This document shows, one piece after another, positions 34,962 to 45,115 of a DNA stretch of 64,000 nt. The stretch's first letter is position 1. Every line of letters begins with the position of its first letter. The DNA lies in NCBI RefSeq assembly GCF_045348435.1, contig NZ_CP157484.1, positions 2,914,001-2,978,000 on the forward strand, in the 5' to 3' direction. Under the pieces are notes generated by a model, which saw only the letters and a program-made list of their open reading frames with translations, made no database searches and had not been told where the DNA came from. Source of the stretch: Alsobacter sp045348435 (GTDB lineage Bacteria; Pseudomonadota; Alphaproteobacteria; Rhizobiales; Beijerinckiaceae). A program made the position numbers and the translations under genes.

Positions 34962-35986
34962 GCCGGGTTCCCCCCGTTCTCGCCCGCGCGCCCGCGGACG
35001 AGCCGCTCGGCGAGCTGCGCCAGGCCGCCCCGCGTGAACAGCACGAAGAGCACGATGAGCGCCCCGAAGCCGAGCTTCCAGTGTTCGGAGAGGTCGGCCA
35101 GCCCCTCCTCCAGGAGCAGGAAGGCGGCGGCGCCCACGATGGCGCCCCACAGCGATCCGAGCCCGCCGATGATGATCATGAAGATGAGCTCGCCCGAGCG
35201 CTGCCAGGCCATGTAGGCCGGGCTGACGAACTCGGCGTGGTTGGCCAGGAGGACGCCCGAGAGCCCGCCGATCATGCCGGAGATCACATAGGCCGCGAGA
35301 CGCACCCGCATCACCTCGTAGCCGAACGACGCCACCCGGACCGGGTTGTCGCGCGCGCCCTGCAGGACGCGGCCGAAGCTGGAGCCCACGATCCGGCGCA
35401 CCAGCCCATAGGACGCCGCCAGAACGGCGAGGCACAGATAGAAGAACACGGTCTTGTTCTTCAGCAGGGGGAGCCCCGCCAGGGTGGAGCGCGCCGAGAG
35501 CGTCAGCCCGTCGTCGCCTCCATAGGCGTAGAGCGCCTGCGAGAAGAAATACGCCATCTGCCCGAAGGCCAGCGTGATCATGATGAAGGCGACGCCCTTG
35601 GTCCGCAGCGACACGGCCCCGGTGAAGGCGGCGAAGACGGCGCATACGGCGAGCGCCGCCGGGACGACGATCAGGAGGTCGCCGCGCCCGTGCTCGATCA
35701 GGATGCCGGTCGCATAGGCGCCCAGCCCGACAAAGGCCGCGTGCCCGAAGCTCACCAGCCCGCCGACGCCCAGGATCAGGTCGAGCGACAAAGCCGCCAC
35801 GCCGTAGATGACGATGCGCGTGGCGAGCGAGAGCCAGTGCCCCTGCCCGGTCCAGGCGATCAGCGGCGGCGCCAGGGCCAGCGCCAGGAAGATCACGGCC
35901 GGCGCGGCTGCGCCGAAGGGCGGGCGAGCGGCGCGCGCCGCCGGCGCGACGGCCGGGGCTGCGGCGGGCGCTGCGTCGCGGCTCAT
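34958..35986 (-). CDS. livM: branched-chain-type ABC transporter permease (LivM-like)
   Basis: A 342-residue permease with an alanine/proline-rich cytoplasmic N-terminus (about 1-28) and eight or more hydrophobic segments. YGVAALSLDLILGVGGLVSFGHAAFVGLGAYATGIL and FGRVLQGARDNPVRVASFGYEVMRVRLAAYVISGMIGGLSGVLLA are conserved LivM blocks. It forms the channel with LivH. ATG start overlaps the livH stop. In aromatic-degradation loci such importers usually carry benzoate- or phenylacetate-like acids or amino acids. Confidence 0.92.
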   Translation of the reverse strand: MSRDAAPAAAPAVAPAARAARPPFGAAAPAVIFLALALAPPLIAWTGQGHWLSLATRIVIYGVAALSLDLILGVGGLVSFGHAAFVGLGAYATGILIEHGRGDLLIVVPAALAVCAVFAAFTGAVSLRTKGVAFIMITLAFGQMAYFFSQALYAYGGDDGLTLSARSTLAGLPLLKNKTVFFYLCLAVLAASYGLVRRIVGSSFGRVLQGARDNPVRVASFGYEVMRVRLAAYVISGMIGGLSGVLLANHAEFVSPAYMAWQRSGELIFMIIIGGLGSLWGAIVGAAAFLLLEEGLADLSEHWKLGFGALIVLFVLFTRGGLAQLAERLVRGRAGENGGNPA

Positions 35987-36909
35987 GTCCGCCCCCGGGC
36001 CGGCAGCAGCCCGTCGGGCCGGAAGAACAGCACCACCGCCATCAGGACGTAGATGAACATCGACGACAGCCCGCCGGCGATGCCGCGCGCCGCGGCGGGC
36101 GGGAAGAACAGCCGCAGCAGGTCGACCGAATAGGACCGCCCCAGCGTGTCCATGAGGCCGACCAGGAGCGCCGCCACGAAGGCGCCGCGGATCGAGCCGA
36201 TGCCGCCGATGACGATGACCACGAAGGCGAGGATCAGCACGCTGTCGCCCATGCCGGGCTCGACCGACAGGATCGGCGCCGCCATCGCGCCCGCAAAGCC
36301 GGCCAGCATCGCCCCGAAGGCGAAGACGACCATGAACAGCCGGCTGATGTCGACGCCGAGCGCCGACACGATCGGCGCATTGGAGGCGCCCGCCCGCACC
36401 AGCATGCCGATGCGGGTCTTCTCGATCAGAACCCAGAGCCCCAGCGCCACGCCCAGCCCCGCCGCGATGATGGCGAAGCGGTACACCGGGTAGAGCACCC
36501 CCTCGCCCAGCAGCACGGACCCCTGCAGCCATTCGGGCACCGGCACGCTGAGCGGCGCGGCGCCCCAGACCATCTTCACCGCCTCGTTGAGGAACAGGAT
36601 CAGCCCGAAGGTGGCGAGGACCTGGTCGAGGTGGTCCCGGCCGTAGAGCCGGCGAAAGACCAGCGCCTCCATCAGGAGGCCGATCGCCAGCGTCCCGGCC
36701 AAGGCGAGCGCGAGCCCAGCCGCGAAGTTGCCGGTCCAGCCGATGCAGGCCACCGCCAGATAGGCGCCCAGCATGTACTGCACGCCGTGCGCGAGGTTGA
36801 TGAAGTCCATCACGCCGAACACCAGCGTCAGGCCCGCGGCGACGAGAAACAGCAGGAGACCGAGCTGCATCCCGTTCAGGATCTGGATGGTGAGGAGCGT
36901 GAACGACAT
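35983..36909 (-). CDS. livH: branched-chain-type ABC transporter permease (LivH-like)
   Basis: A 308-residue permease with about eight membrane helices. QILNGMQLGLLLFLVAAGLTLVFGVMDFINLAHGVQYMLGAYLAV is the canonical LivH N-terminus, and VRAGASNAPIVSALGVDISRLFMVVFAFGAMLAGFAGAMAAPI is the ATPase-contact region. Located 79 bases after the binding-protein gene and overlapping livM, so the importer is one transcription unit. Confidence 0.93.
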   Translation of the reverse strand: MSFTLLTIQILNGMQLGLLLFLVAAGLTLVFGVMDFINLAHGVQYMLGAYLAVACIGWTGNFAAGLALALAGTLAIGLLMEALVFRRLYGRDHLDQVLATFGLILFLNEAVKMVWGAAPLSVPVPEWLQGSVLLGEGVLYPVYRFAIIAAGLGVALGLWVLIEKTRIGMLVRAGASNAPIVSALGVDISRLFMVVFAFGAMLAGFAGAMAAPILSVEPGMGDSVLILAFVVIVIGGIGSIRGAFVAALLVGLMDTLGRSYSVDLLRLFFPPAAARGIAGGLSSMFIYVLMAVVLFFRPDGLLPARGRT

Positions 36910-36988
36910 GCCGGTTCGGGAATCCAGTGGCCAGGACGCGAGCCCCCGGCCGGGGCCGCGACGCGGCCCAGGCCCGGGGTCGGCGGCC

Positions 36989-38179
36989 TTACTTCAGCGG
37001 GCACTCCGCCGCATAGGTGTCGCCATAGTCGGAGAACACCTTTTCGACGATCTCGGTCTGGTACTTGCCGTCGGCGCGCTTGGCGGCCTTCACGACGTAG
37101 AAGTCCTGGATCGGGTAGCCATTGGTGTTGAACTTGAACTTGCCGCGCAGCGACGGGAAGTCCGCCTTCTTGATCGCCGCCCGCAGCGCCGCCTTGTCGG
37201 AGGTGGAGCCCTTGGTGGCCGTCAGGGCGCTGTTGATCAGCTGCGCCGCGTCATAGGCCTGCATGGCGTAGGAGCCCGGCACGACATTGTAGGCCGCCTC
37301 ATAGCCCGCCACGAACTTCTTGTTCTGCGGGTTGTCCATGTTGGGCGCCCAGCTCATGCCGCCGAAGAACCCGAGCGCCGCGTCCTGCTGCGCCGGCAGG
37401 GTCGACTCGTCCACCGTGAAGGCGGAGAAGAACGGCGTCTTGTCGGCGAGGCCGGCCTGGCGGTACTGCTTGACGAGGTTCACGCCCATGCCGCCGGGCA
37501 TGAAGGTGAACAGCACATCGGGCTTCGCCGCCGCGATCTTGGCGAGTTCGGCGGAGAAATCGAGCTGTCCGAGCGGCGTGTAGACCTCGTCGACGATCTC
37601 GCCCTTGAAGTGCCGCTTGAACCCCGCCAGCGAGTCCTTACCGGCCTGGTAGTTCGGGGCCATGATGTAGGCGCGCTTGTAGCCCTTGTCCTGGGCATAC
37701 TTGCCCAGCACCTCGTGCGGCTGGTCGTTCTGGTAGGACGTGACGAAGAAATTCTCGCTGCACTGCTTGCCGGCGAAGTTGGAGGTGCCGGCGTTGGGCG
37801 AGATCAGGATCGTGCCCGACTCGGTGACCGGCTTGTGGATCGCCTGCAGCACGTTGGAGAACACCGGCCCGACGACGAAATCCACCTTGTCGCGCTCCAG
37901 CAGGGCGCGAACCTTGGTGACGGCGACGTCCGGCTTCAGCTCGTCGTCGACCACGATCACCTCGACGGGGCGGCCGGCCATCTTGCCGCCCATGTCCTTC
38001 ACGGCGAGCTGGAAGCCGTCCCTCACCTGCTGGCCGAGCGCGGCCTGGGGTCCGGAGAGCACGCTGACGAGGCCGATCTTCAGGGCCTCCTGCGCGCTCG
38101 CGCCCGAGATCGACGCCGCGATGGCGCCGACGGCCGTAGCCGCCGCCAGGAACCTGATGGAATGAGCGATACGCCTCAT
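36989..38179 (-). CDS. Liv-type ABC transporter substrate-binding protein
   Basis: A 396-residue exported binding protein. The signal peptide MRRIAHSIRFLAAATAVGAIAASISGASAQ precedes LKIGLVSVLSGPQAALGQQVRDGFQLAVKDMGG, the Peripla_BP_6 fold start. The start is the ATG beside the signal peptide; the longer frame is not conserved. It delivers ligand to LivHMGF. It is divergent from the SDR-marR-ligase operon, and both promoters share a spacer with two putative MarR operators, so the ligand is probably the pathway's aromatic substrate (2-aminobenzoate or similar) rather than leucine. That is inference from context. Confidence 0.9.
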   Translation of the reverse strand: MRRIAHSIRFLAAATAVGAIAASISGASAQEALKIGLVSVLSGPQAALGQQVRDGFQLAVKDMGGKMAGRPVEVIVVDDELKPDVAVTKVRALLERDKVDFVVGPVFSNVLQAIHKPVTESGTILISPNAGTSNFAGKQCSENFFVTSYQNDQPHEVLGKYAQDKGYKRAYIMAPNYQAGKDSLAGFKRHFKGEIVDEVYTPLGQLDFSAELAKIAAAKPDVLFTFMPGGMGVNLVKQYRQAGLADKTPFFSAFTVDESTLPAQQDAALGFFGGMSWAPNMDNPQNKKFVAGYEAAYNVVPGSYAMQAYDAAQLINSALTATKGSTSDKAALRAAIKKADFPSLRGKFKFNTNGYPIQDFYVVKAAKRADGKYQTEIVEKVFSDYGDTYAAECPLK

Positions 38180-38297
38180 GTGAAAGACCCCTCCCCTCGA
38201 ACCCGGGCGAAGCCCAGGGCGCCGAACACTAGGACAGTAAACCCGATGGGCTCCAGCCATAATTGTTGGCATGGCCGGCCACGGCAGGCAAATTGTT

Positions 38298-38309
38298 TCA
38301 ACATTAAAA
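38298..38309. promoter_or_regulatory. candidate MarR operator (site 2)
   Basis: TTCAACATTAAA fits TTYAA-N2-TTRAA. It lies 119 bases before the binding-protein gene start and 125 before the SDR start, inside a local AT-rich stretch that also suits a promoter for the importer. Confidence 0.5.
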
Positions 38310-38385
38310 CATCTCGGGCGAACCGGGGGCCGGGCGGAGCCCCTGCGGCCTTCATCATCGCGCTTGCGCAACGGGCCGGCGTTAT

Positions 38386-38397
38386 TTTAAGCTTGAA
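38386..38397. promoter_or_regulatory. candidate MarR operator (site 3)
   Basis: TTTAAGCTTGAA, differing from the site at 29112 by one base and preceded by the same TTATT context. It is 36 bases before the SDR start, where repressor binding would block the SDR-marR-ligase promoter. Confidence 0.65.
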
Positions 38398-38433
38398 GCA
38401 TTCGGAGCCGACGCGTTCGGGAGAGCAAAGCGC

Positions 38434-39198
38434 ATGGCCGATCTGATCGGGCGCAGGGCGATCGTCACCGGCGGCAGCCGCGGCATCGGCCGCGCCATCG
38501 CCAGATCGCTCACGCAGGCGGGCGCGAACGTGATCGTGTTCGGCCGCTCGGAGGCCGCCCTCACGGCCGTCGTGGACGCCGGCGACGCGGGCCACGGCGT
38601 CGTCGCGGACGTCACGGACGCCGCCTCCCTGCGCTGGGCGATCGAACGCGCACTGGCGGGCGGCCCCGTCGACATCCTCGTCAACAACGCCGGGACGGCC
38701 GCCTCCGGCCCCTTCCTGAAGCAGTCCGACGACGCCTTCGCCGAGATGCTGGCACAGCACCTCACCGCGCCGGTGCTGGCGAGCCGGGCGGTCCTGCCGG
38801 CCATGCTGGCCGCCGGGCGCGGACGCATCCTCAACGTCGCGTCGACCGCGGCCCTCAAGGGCTACGCCTTCATGACGGCCTACACGGCCGCCAAGCACGC
38901 CATGCTGGGCTTCACCCGCGCGCTGGCGCTCGAAACCGCGGCGTCCGGCGTCACCGTGAACGCCGTCTGCCCCGGCTTCACGGAGACCGACCTCGTCCGC
39001 GACGGCATGGTCCAGCGCGCCGCCAAGCAGGGACGCGCGCCCGAGGAGCTGATGCGCGAATTCACCGCGAGCAAGCCGATGAAGCGCCTCGTGCGGCCCG
39101 ACGAGGTGGCGGCGGCCGCGCTCTGGCTGATGTCCGACGGCGCCGCCGCGGTCACCGGCCAGGCCGTCGTGGTCGATGGCGGGGAGATGTCGGCATGA
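38434..39198 (+). CDS. SDR-type dehydrogenase (3-hydroxyacyl-CoA dehydrogenase-like)
   Basis: A 254-residue SDR: GGSRGIGRAIARSL loop, ILVNNAGTAASGPF, Ser in NVASTAALKGYAF, Y-x3-K in AYTAAKHAMLGFTRALA, and C-terminal VVVDGGEMSA. In known 2-aminobenzoyl-CoA clusters an SDR oxidises a hydroxyacyl-CoA in the ring-opening, beta-oxidation-like phase; that role is inferred. It ends with an overlap into marR, so enzyme and regulator are coupled. Confidence 0.87.
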   Translation: MADLIGRRAIVTGGSRGIGRAIARSLTQAGANVIVFGRSEAALTAVVDAGDAGHGVVADVTDAASLRWAIERALAGGPVDILVNNAGTAASGPFLKQSDDAFAEMLAQHLTAPVLASRAVLPAMLAAGRGRILNVASTAALKGYAFMTAYTAAKHAMLGFTRALALETAASGVTVNAVCPGFTETDLVRDGMVQRAAKQGRAPEELMREFTASKPMKRLVRPDEVAAAALWLMSDGAAAVTGQAVVVDGGEMSA

Positions 39199-39722
39199 TG
39201 CTGGACGCCGAAACCAAGGCGCTCGAGGAGCCCGCCGCCCATCACGAGGAGCTGAAGCTCTGGCTGAGGCTGCTCACCTGCGCCAACCTGATCGAGACGC
39301 AGATCCGCTCCCGGCTGCGCGAGCGCTTCGACATCACTCTGCCCCGCTTCGACCTGATGGCGCAGCTCGACCGCGCCCCCGACGGCATGACGCTGTCCCA
39401 GGTCTCCAAGCGCATGATGGTGTCCAACGGCAACGTCACCCACATCGTGGACAAGCTGCTCGCCTCCGGCGATCTCGACCGCCGCACCGCCGAGCATGAC
39501 CGCCGCGTGCAGGTGATCACCCTCACGCCCAAGGGCCGGGCCGAGTTCCGCGCCATGGCGGCCGAGCACGCCGACTGGATCGCGACGCTGTTCGGCGGCC
39601 TCTCGGAGACCGAGATCGGCCAGCTGATGCGGCTTCTCGGCAAGGCCAAGACATCCGTGGCGAAGGCGTCGCAGGCCAAGGCTCCGCCGTCCAAACCAGC
39701 CGCCCAGGAGGACCGCCCATGA
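39195..39722 (+). CDS. MarR-family transcriptional regulator
   Basis: A 175-residue winged-helix regulator. LRERFDITLPRFDLMAQLDRAPDGMTLSQVSKRMMVSNGNVTHIVDKLLASGDLDRRTAEHDRRVQVITLTPKGRAEF contains the recognition helix (NGNVTHIVDKL) and wing (DRRVQVITLTPKG). The C-terminus is Ala/Lys/Pro-rich and likely disordered. Regulators of this kind in aromatic-CoA operons are usually relieved by an aryl-CoA ester. The start overlaps the SDR stop and the end overlaps the hydratase start, so it is made with the pathway it probably represses through the TTYAA-N2-TTRAA sites. Confidence 0.92.
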   Translation: MMLDAETKALEEPAAHHEELKLWLRLLTCANLIETQIRSRLRERFDITLPRFDLMAQLDRAPDGMTLSQVSKRMMVSNGNVTHIVDKLLASGDLDRRTAEHDRRVQVITLTPKGRAEFRAMAAEHADWIATLFGGLSETEIGQLMRLLGKAKTSVAKASQAKAPPSKPAAQEDRP

Positions 39723-40552
39723 CGCCCGCCAGCCAGGCGACCCTGCCGCTCTCCGGCTATTCCGCAGCGCATTTCAGCCTCGCGATCGAGGGCCGGACGG
39801 CGGTCGTGACGTTGAATCGCCCCGAGAAGAAAAACCCGCTGACCTTTGAATCCTATGCCGAATTGTGCGACGTCTTTCGCGCGCTGGCCAAGGACGAGGC
39901 GGTCAAGGCCGTGGTGGTCACGGGCGCGGGCGGGGACTTCTCCTCCGGCGGCGACGTGCACGAGATCATCGGGCCGCTGGTCGCCATGGACACGGTGGCG
40001 CTGCTCAGGTTCACCCGCATGACGGGCGAGCTGGTCAAGGCGATGCGCGCCTGCCCGCAGCCGGTGGTCGCCGCGATCGACGGCGTCTGCGCCGGCGCCG
40101 GCGCCATCATCGCGATGGCGTCGGACATCCGCTTCGGCACGGCCCGCGCCAAGGTGGCGTTCCTGTTCAACCGGGTGGGCCTCGCCGGCTGCGACATGGG
40201 CGCCTGCGCGATCCTGCCCCGCATCATCGGCCAGGGCCGCGCCTCCGAGCTGCTCTACACCGGCCGCGCGCTGCCGGGCGACGAGGCCGAGCGCTGGGGC
40301 TTCTTCAACCGCCTCTGCGCGCCCGAGGCCCTCCTCGGCGACGCCAAGGCCTTCGCGGCGGAGATCGCCTCCGGGCCGACCTTCGCGCACGCCATGACCA
40401 AGCGCATGCTGCACATGGAATGGGCGATGAGCGTCGACGACGCCATCGAGGCGGAGGCCGTGGCCCAGGCCCTGTGCATGCAGACGGAGGATTTCGGCCG
40501 CGCCTACCGCGCCTTCGCGGCGAAGCAGAAGCCCGTCTTCGAGGGCGACTGA
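39719..40552 (+). CDS. enoyl-CoA hydratase/isomerase family protein
   Basis: A 277-residue crotonase-fold protein. FSLAIEGRTAVVTLNRPEKKNPLTFESY, TGAGGDFSSGGDVHEI (oxyanion-hole strand) and DGVCAGAGAIIAMASDIRFGTARAKVAFLFNRVGLAGCDMGACAILPRIIG are typical. The usual catalytic Glu region reads GCDMGACA, so the mechanism may differ from a standard hydratase. In the anthranilyl-CoA route this class would hydrate or hydrolyse the reduced, non-aromatic ring CoA ester. Four-base overlap with marR. Confidence 0.88.
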   Translation: MTPASQATLPLSGYSAAHFSLAIEGRTAVVTLNRPEKKNPLTFESYAELCDVFRALAKDEAVKAVVVTGAGGDFSSGGDVHEIIGPLVAMDTVALLRFTRMTGELVKAMRACPQPVVAAIDGVCAGAGAIIAMASDIRFGTARAKVAFLFNRVGLAGCDMGACAILPRIIGQGRASELLYTGRALPGDEAERWGFFNRLCAPEALLGDAKAFAAEIASGPTFAHAMTKRMLHMEWAMSVDDAIEAEAVAQALCMQTEDFGRAYRAFAAKQKPVFEGD

Positions 40553-40553
40553 C

Positions 40554-41747
<1,194 letters not shown>

Positions 41748-41769
41748 CACGCAACGGAGCGAGAACGCC

Positions 41770-43416
41770 ATGGCTCACTCAGCGCATGTCGACACCTTCA
41801 CCCGGGACAACCTGCCGCCGCCCGAGCTGCAGCCGACCTTCCTGTTCGACCTGCCGGAGCTGCGCTATCCGGAGCGGCTGAACGCCGTCACCGAGCTTCT
41901 CGACCGCTGGGTGGCGGCGGGGCGCGGCGACCGGCCCTGCATCCTGTCGCCCGGCGTGAGCTGGACCTACGCCGAGCTCGGCGAACAGGTGAACCGCATC
42001 GCCAACGTGCTGGTCGGCGAACTCGGCCTCGTCCCGGGCGGCCGCGTGCTGCTGCGCTCCGCCAACTCGCCCATGCTGGTGGCGGCCTATCTGGCCATCC
42101 TGAAGGCCGGCGGGGTCGTCGTCGCCACCATGCCGCTGCTGCGCGCCAGGGAGCTCGCCTACCCGATCCAGAAGGCCAGGGTGAGCCTCGCATTGTGCGA
42201 CGCGCGCCTCACCGCGGACCTGGAGGCCGCGCGCGCGCTCTCGCCGGACCTGACCCGGATCGTGCCGTGGGGCGACGGCGCCCCGGGATCGCTGGAGACG
42301 CTCGCGGCCGCCGCATCGCCGGACTTCGAGGCGGTCGACACCGCCGCCGACGACGTCGCCTTGATCAGCTTCACCTCGGGCACCACCGGCCAGCCCAAGG
42401 GCACGATGCACGTCCATCGCGACCTGCTGGCCATCTGCGACGCCTATGGGCGGCAGGTGCTGAAGCCCCGGGAAGACGACGTCTTCATCGGCTCCCCGCC
42501 GCTCGCCTTCACCTTCGGGCTGGGCGGGCTCGTCCTGTTTCCGCTGAGGGTCGGGGCGGCCTCCGCCATCCTGGAGCGGGCGGGCCCCGACGATCTCCTG
42601 GCCGGCGTCGCGCGCTTTCAGGCCACCATCTGCTTCACCGCCCCGACCGCCTACCGGGCGATGCTGGGCAAGCTCGCCGGGCATGACGTGAGCAGCCTTC
42701 GCCGTTGCGTCTCCGCCGGCGAGGCGCTGCCGCCCGCAACCTTCGAGGCCTGGCGCGCCGCGACCGGCCTCGCTCTGATGGACGGGATCGGCGCGACCGA
42801 GATGCTGCACATCTTCATCGCCGCCCCTTACGAGAAAGTCCGCCCCGGCGCGACCGGCCTGGTGGTCCCGGGCTACGAGGCGAAGGTCATCGACGCGCAG
42901 GGGCGCGAGGTCCCGCGCGGAACGGTCGGGCGCCTGGCGGTGCGCGGTCCGACGGGCTGCCGCTATCTCGCCGACGAGCGGCAGCGCCACTATGTCGAGA
43001 ACGGCTGGAACGTCACCGGCGACGCCTATCTGCAGGACGAGGACGGCTATTTCCGCTACCAGGCCCGCTCCGACGACATGATCGTGTCGGCCGGCTACAA
43101 CATCGCCGGGCCGGAGGTCGAGGCCTCCCTGCTGGCCCATCCGGCGGTCGCCGAGTGCGGCGTCGTCGGCGCGCCGGACGACGAGCGCGGCTCCATCATC
43201 AAGGCCTATGTGGTGCTGCGCGATCCAGCCGCTGCCTCCCCGGCCCTGGCGCAAGAACTTCAGGAGTTCGTGAAGGCGGACATCGCCCCCTACAAATATC
43301 CCCGCGCGATCGCGTTCGTAGCCCAGCTGCCGCGCACCGAGACCGGCAAGCTCCAGCGTTTCGCCCTGCGCCAGCAGGCCATGGCGGACGCCGACCCGCT
43401 GCTGAGGTCCGCATGA
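41770..43416 (+). CDS. aryl-CoA ligase, 2-aminobenzoate-CoA/benzoate-CoA ligase type
   Basis: A 548-residue ANL-superfamily ligase. AMP-binding P-loop-like motif ISFTSGTTGQPKGTMHVHRD, A5-type GIGATEMLHIF, A7-type NGWNVTGDAYLQDEDGYFRYQARSDDMIVSAGYNIAGPEVE, and the lysine motif RTETGKLQRF. GATEMLHIFI is the form seen in benzoate- and 2-aminobenzoate-CoA ligases. It activates the acid with ATP and CoA, the first step before the fused monooxygenase/reductase. Overlaps the RidA gene by four bases (ATGA). Confidence 0.9.
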   Translation: MAHSAHVDTFTRDNLPPPELQPTFLFDLPELRYPERLNAVTELLDRWVAAGRGDRPCILSPGVSWTYAELGEQVNRIANVLVGELGLVPGGRVLLRSANSPMLVAAYLAILKAGGVVVATMPLLRARELAYPIQKARVSLALCDARLTADLEAARALSPDLTRIVPWGDGAPGSLETLAAAASPDFEAVDTAADDVALISFTSGTTGQPKGTMHVHRDLLAICDAYGRQVLKPREDDVFIGSPPLAFTFGLGGLVLFPLRVGAASAILERAGPDDLLAGVARFQATICFTAPTAYRAMLGKLAGHDVSSLRRCVSAGEALPPATFEAWRAATGLALMDGIGATEMLHIFIAAPYEKVRPGATGLVVPGYEAKVIDAQGREVPRGTVGRLAVRGPTGCRYLADERQRHYVENGWNVTGDAYLQDEDGYFRYQARSDDMIVSAGYNIAGPEVEASLLAHPAVAECGVVGAPDDERGSIIKAYVVLRDPAAASPALAQELQEFVKADIAPYKYPRAIAFVAQLPRTETGKLQRFALRQQAMADADPLLRSA

Positions 43417-43859
43417 GCGACGCGGCGATGACGAACCCGGCGGGCCGCCCGCTCCTCCTTCCCGAGGCGCTCCTGCCTGAAGGCTGGCCCCGGCCCCGCG
43501 GCTACGCCAACGGCATGCTGGCCCGCGGCGCCCTGCTGGTCACCGGCGGGGTCGTCGGCTGGGACGCGCAGGAGCGCTTCCCCGACGGCCTCGTCGCGCA
43601 GGTGCGGCGAACGCTGGAGAACATCCGCGCCATCCTGGCGAGCGGCGGGGCCGAGCCCCGCCATCTCGTGCGCCTCACCTGGTACGTCGTCGACATCGAG
43701 GACTACGCCGCCAACCTGAAGGCGATCGGCGCCGCCTATCGCGACGTCTTCGGCGCGCACTACCCCGCCATGGCGCTCGTGCAAGTGGTGCGTCTCGTCG
43801 AGACCCGCGCGCTGGTCGAGATCGAGGCGACGGCGGTGGTGCCGGACGCGCCGGCCTAA
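43413..43859 (+). CDS. RidA/YjgF family protein, putative enamine/imine deaminase
   Basis: A 148-residue RidA-fold protein: GYANGMLARGALLVTGGVVGWDAQERFP, QVRRTLENIRAILASGGAEPRHLVRLTWYVVDIEDYAA and the C-terminal VEIEATAVV. It starts within the ligase stop. RidA proteins hydrolyse reactive enamines/imines. In the 2-aminobenzoyl-CoA route ring reduction leaves an amino-ene that must lose ammonia, so a dedicated RidA coupled to the ligase gives a sensible deamination step. This is a proposal, and it is one reason to favour an amino-aromatic over salicylate as the substrate. Confidence 0.88.
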   Translation: MSDAAMTNPAGRPLLLPEALLPEGWPRPRGYANGMLARGALLVTGGVVGWDAQERFPDGLVAQVRRTLENIRAILASGGAEPRHLVRLTWYVVDIEDYAANLKAIGAAYRDVFGAHYPAMALVQVVRLVETRALVEIEATAVVPDAPA

Positions 43860-43861
43860 GG

Positions 43862-43896
43862 GCGGCGCTCCCCGCCGCATCGGCCGGGAGCGCCGC
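43862..43896. terminator. bidirectional terminator-like hairpin
   Basis: An eleven-base perfect stem GCGGCGCTCCC (43862-43872) and GGGAGCGCCGC (43886-43896) with a 13-base loop lies between the convergent ends of the RidA gene and the exported hydrolase gene. Only a weak T-rich stretch follows on the plus strand. Confidence 0.65.
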
Positions 43897-43905
43897 GCTC
43901 CGTCT

Positions 43906-44988
43906 CTATTTGGCCGCCGTGGCGGTGCGGCGAGGCGCGGTCTCCAGGAACGCCCTCACCTGCTCCTTCCAGAAATTCGCGATTCCGGTGGTGCCATGCC
44001 CGCGGGTCTGCTCGCTCGCCGGGATCAGATAGACCTTGGCGTTCGGCAGCTTGGCGATGGCGCGGTCCAGCACGCCGGTTTCGGGCGGATTGCGCTCGTC
44101 GTCGGCCGAGTTGACGGCCAGAAGCGGCGCCTTGAGGCGATCGAGCCGGGGGGCGGCGTTGTAGTCGCGCGACGCATCCCACTGGTACATAAAGTCGTTG
44201 GCGTCGTTGGGGAACGGCGCGGCGAGCCGCTCGTCCAGGAACTTGTCGGCCTTTTCGCGCGTCGGCGCGGCCGCCTGATAGGCCAGCGTCCCGCCATTCG
44301 TGGCGATCCCGTAGAAGGCGTTCGCCACCCTGAGCGCCTTGGGCTGCGCCGTGTAGTCGCCGTTCTTCCAGTCCGGGTCGTTGCGCACCGAATCGATGAT
44401 CATGCGCCGCATCATCCAGTTGCGGCTCGACATCTCGGTCGGCTGCGACGCCATCGGGACGAGCGCGTCCATCTCGTCCGGATAGGTCACGCCCCACACC
44501 CAGGTGTGCATGCCGCCCATCGAGTTGCCCAGCACCAGCCGCAGGTGGCGCACGCCGAGGCCCTCGGTGACGAGCCGGTGCTGGGCCATCACCATGTCGT
44601 CATAATTGTAGCGCGGGAACTTGGCCCTGAGACCGTCGGACGGCTTGGCGGACTTGCCCGCCCCGAGCGCGTCGGGAAGGATGATGAAATATTTCGTGGC
44701 GTCGAGCGGCTGACCCGCCCCGAAGAGCTCGCCCGCAAAGCCGGGCGTGAGCATGCTGGCCGCCGAACCCGCCGTGCCGTGCAGCACCAGCACCGGTTCG
44801 CCCGAAGGATCGCCGACGGTGACGTAGTGCAGCTTCACCTCCGGCAGCGTCTCGCCCGTATGGAACGTGAAGTCCTTGGCGACCCAGTCGCCCTCGACGG
44901 GCTTGGGATAGTCGGCGGCCTGCACCGTGGCTGCGAAGAACCCGAGCGCCGCGGCGGCGGCCGCCGGCAACAACCGTCTCAACTCCAT
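43906..44988 (-). CDS. exported alpha/beta hydrolase of the homoserine O-acetyltransferase-like fold
   Basis: A 360-residue protein. The signal peptide is MELRRLLPAAAAAALGFFAATVQA. The serine elbow is GNSMGG, the oxyanion region VLVLHGTAGSAASM, an Asp in VNSADDERNPPE and the catalytic His in GHGTTG, giving a full triad. FILPDALGAGKSAKPSDGLRAKFPRYNYDDM is close to MetX-like acyltransferases/hydrolases. Family members with a signal peptide are likely periplasmic esterases; the usual cytosolic MetX acts on homoserine. The substrate is unknown. It is a single gene, 127 bases upstream of the next same-strand gene's end. Confidence 0.85.
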   Translation of the reverse strand: MELRRLLPAAAAAALGFFAATVQAADYPKPVEGDWVAKDFTFHTGETLPEVKLHYVTVGDPSGEPVLVLHGTAGSAASMLTPGFAGELFGAGQPLDATKYFIILPDALGAGKSAKPSDGLRAKFPRYNYDDMVMAQHRLVTEGLGVRHLRLVLGNSMGGMHTWVWGVTYPDEMDALVPMASQPTEMSSRNWMMRRMIIDSVRNDPDWKNGDYTAQPKALRVANAFYGIATNGGTLAYQAAAPTREKADKFLDERLAAPFPNDANDFMYQWDASRDYNAAPRLDRLKAPLLAVNSADDERNPPETGVLDRAIAKLPNAKVYLIPASEQTRGHGTTGIANFWKEQVRAFLETAPRRTATAAK

Positions 44989-45115
44989 GTCGACCTCCCA
45001 CGCCGGCGCGCGCGCCAGTGTGAGTCGCCTGGGCTAGGCGCCGATCGGCGAGGAGGATCGCGCATCGACCGGCCGGGCACAACTCACGTCCGTGTGGGAC
45101 GCCGGCCGGCCCGCC

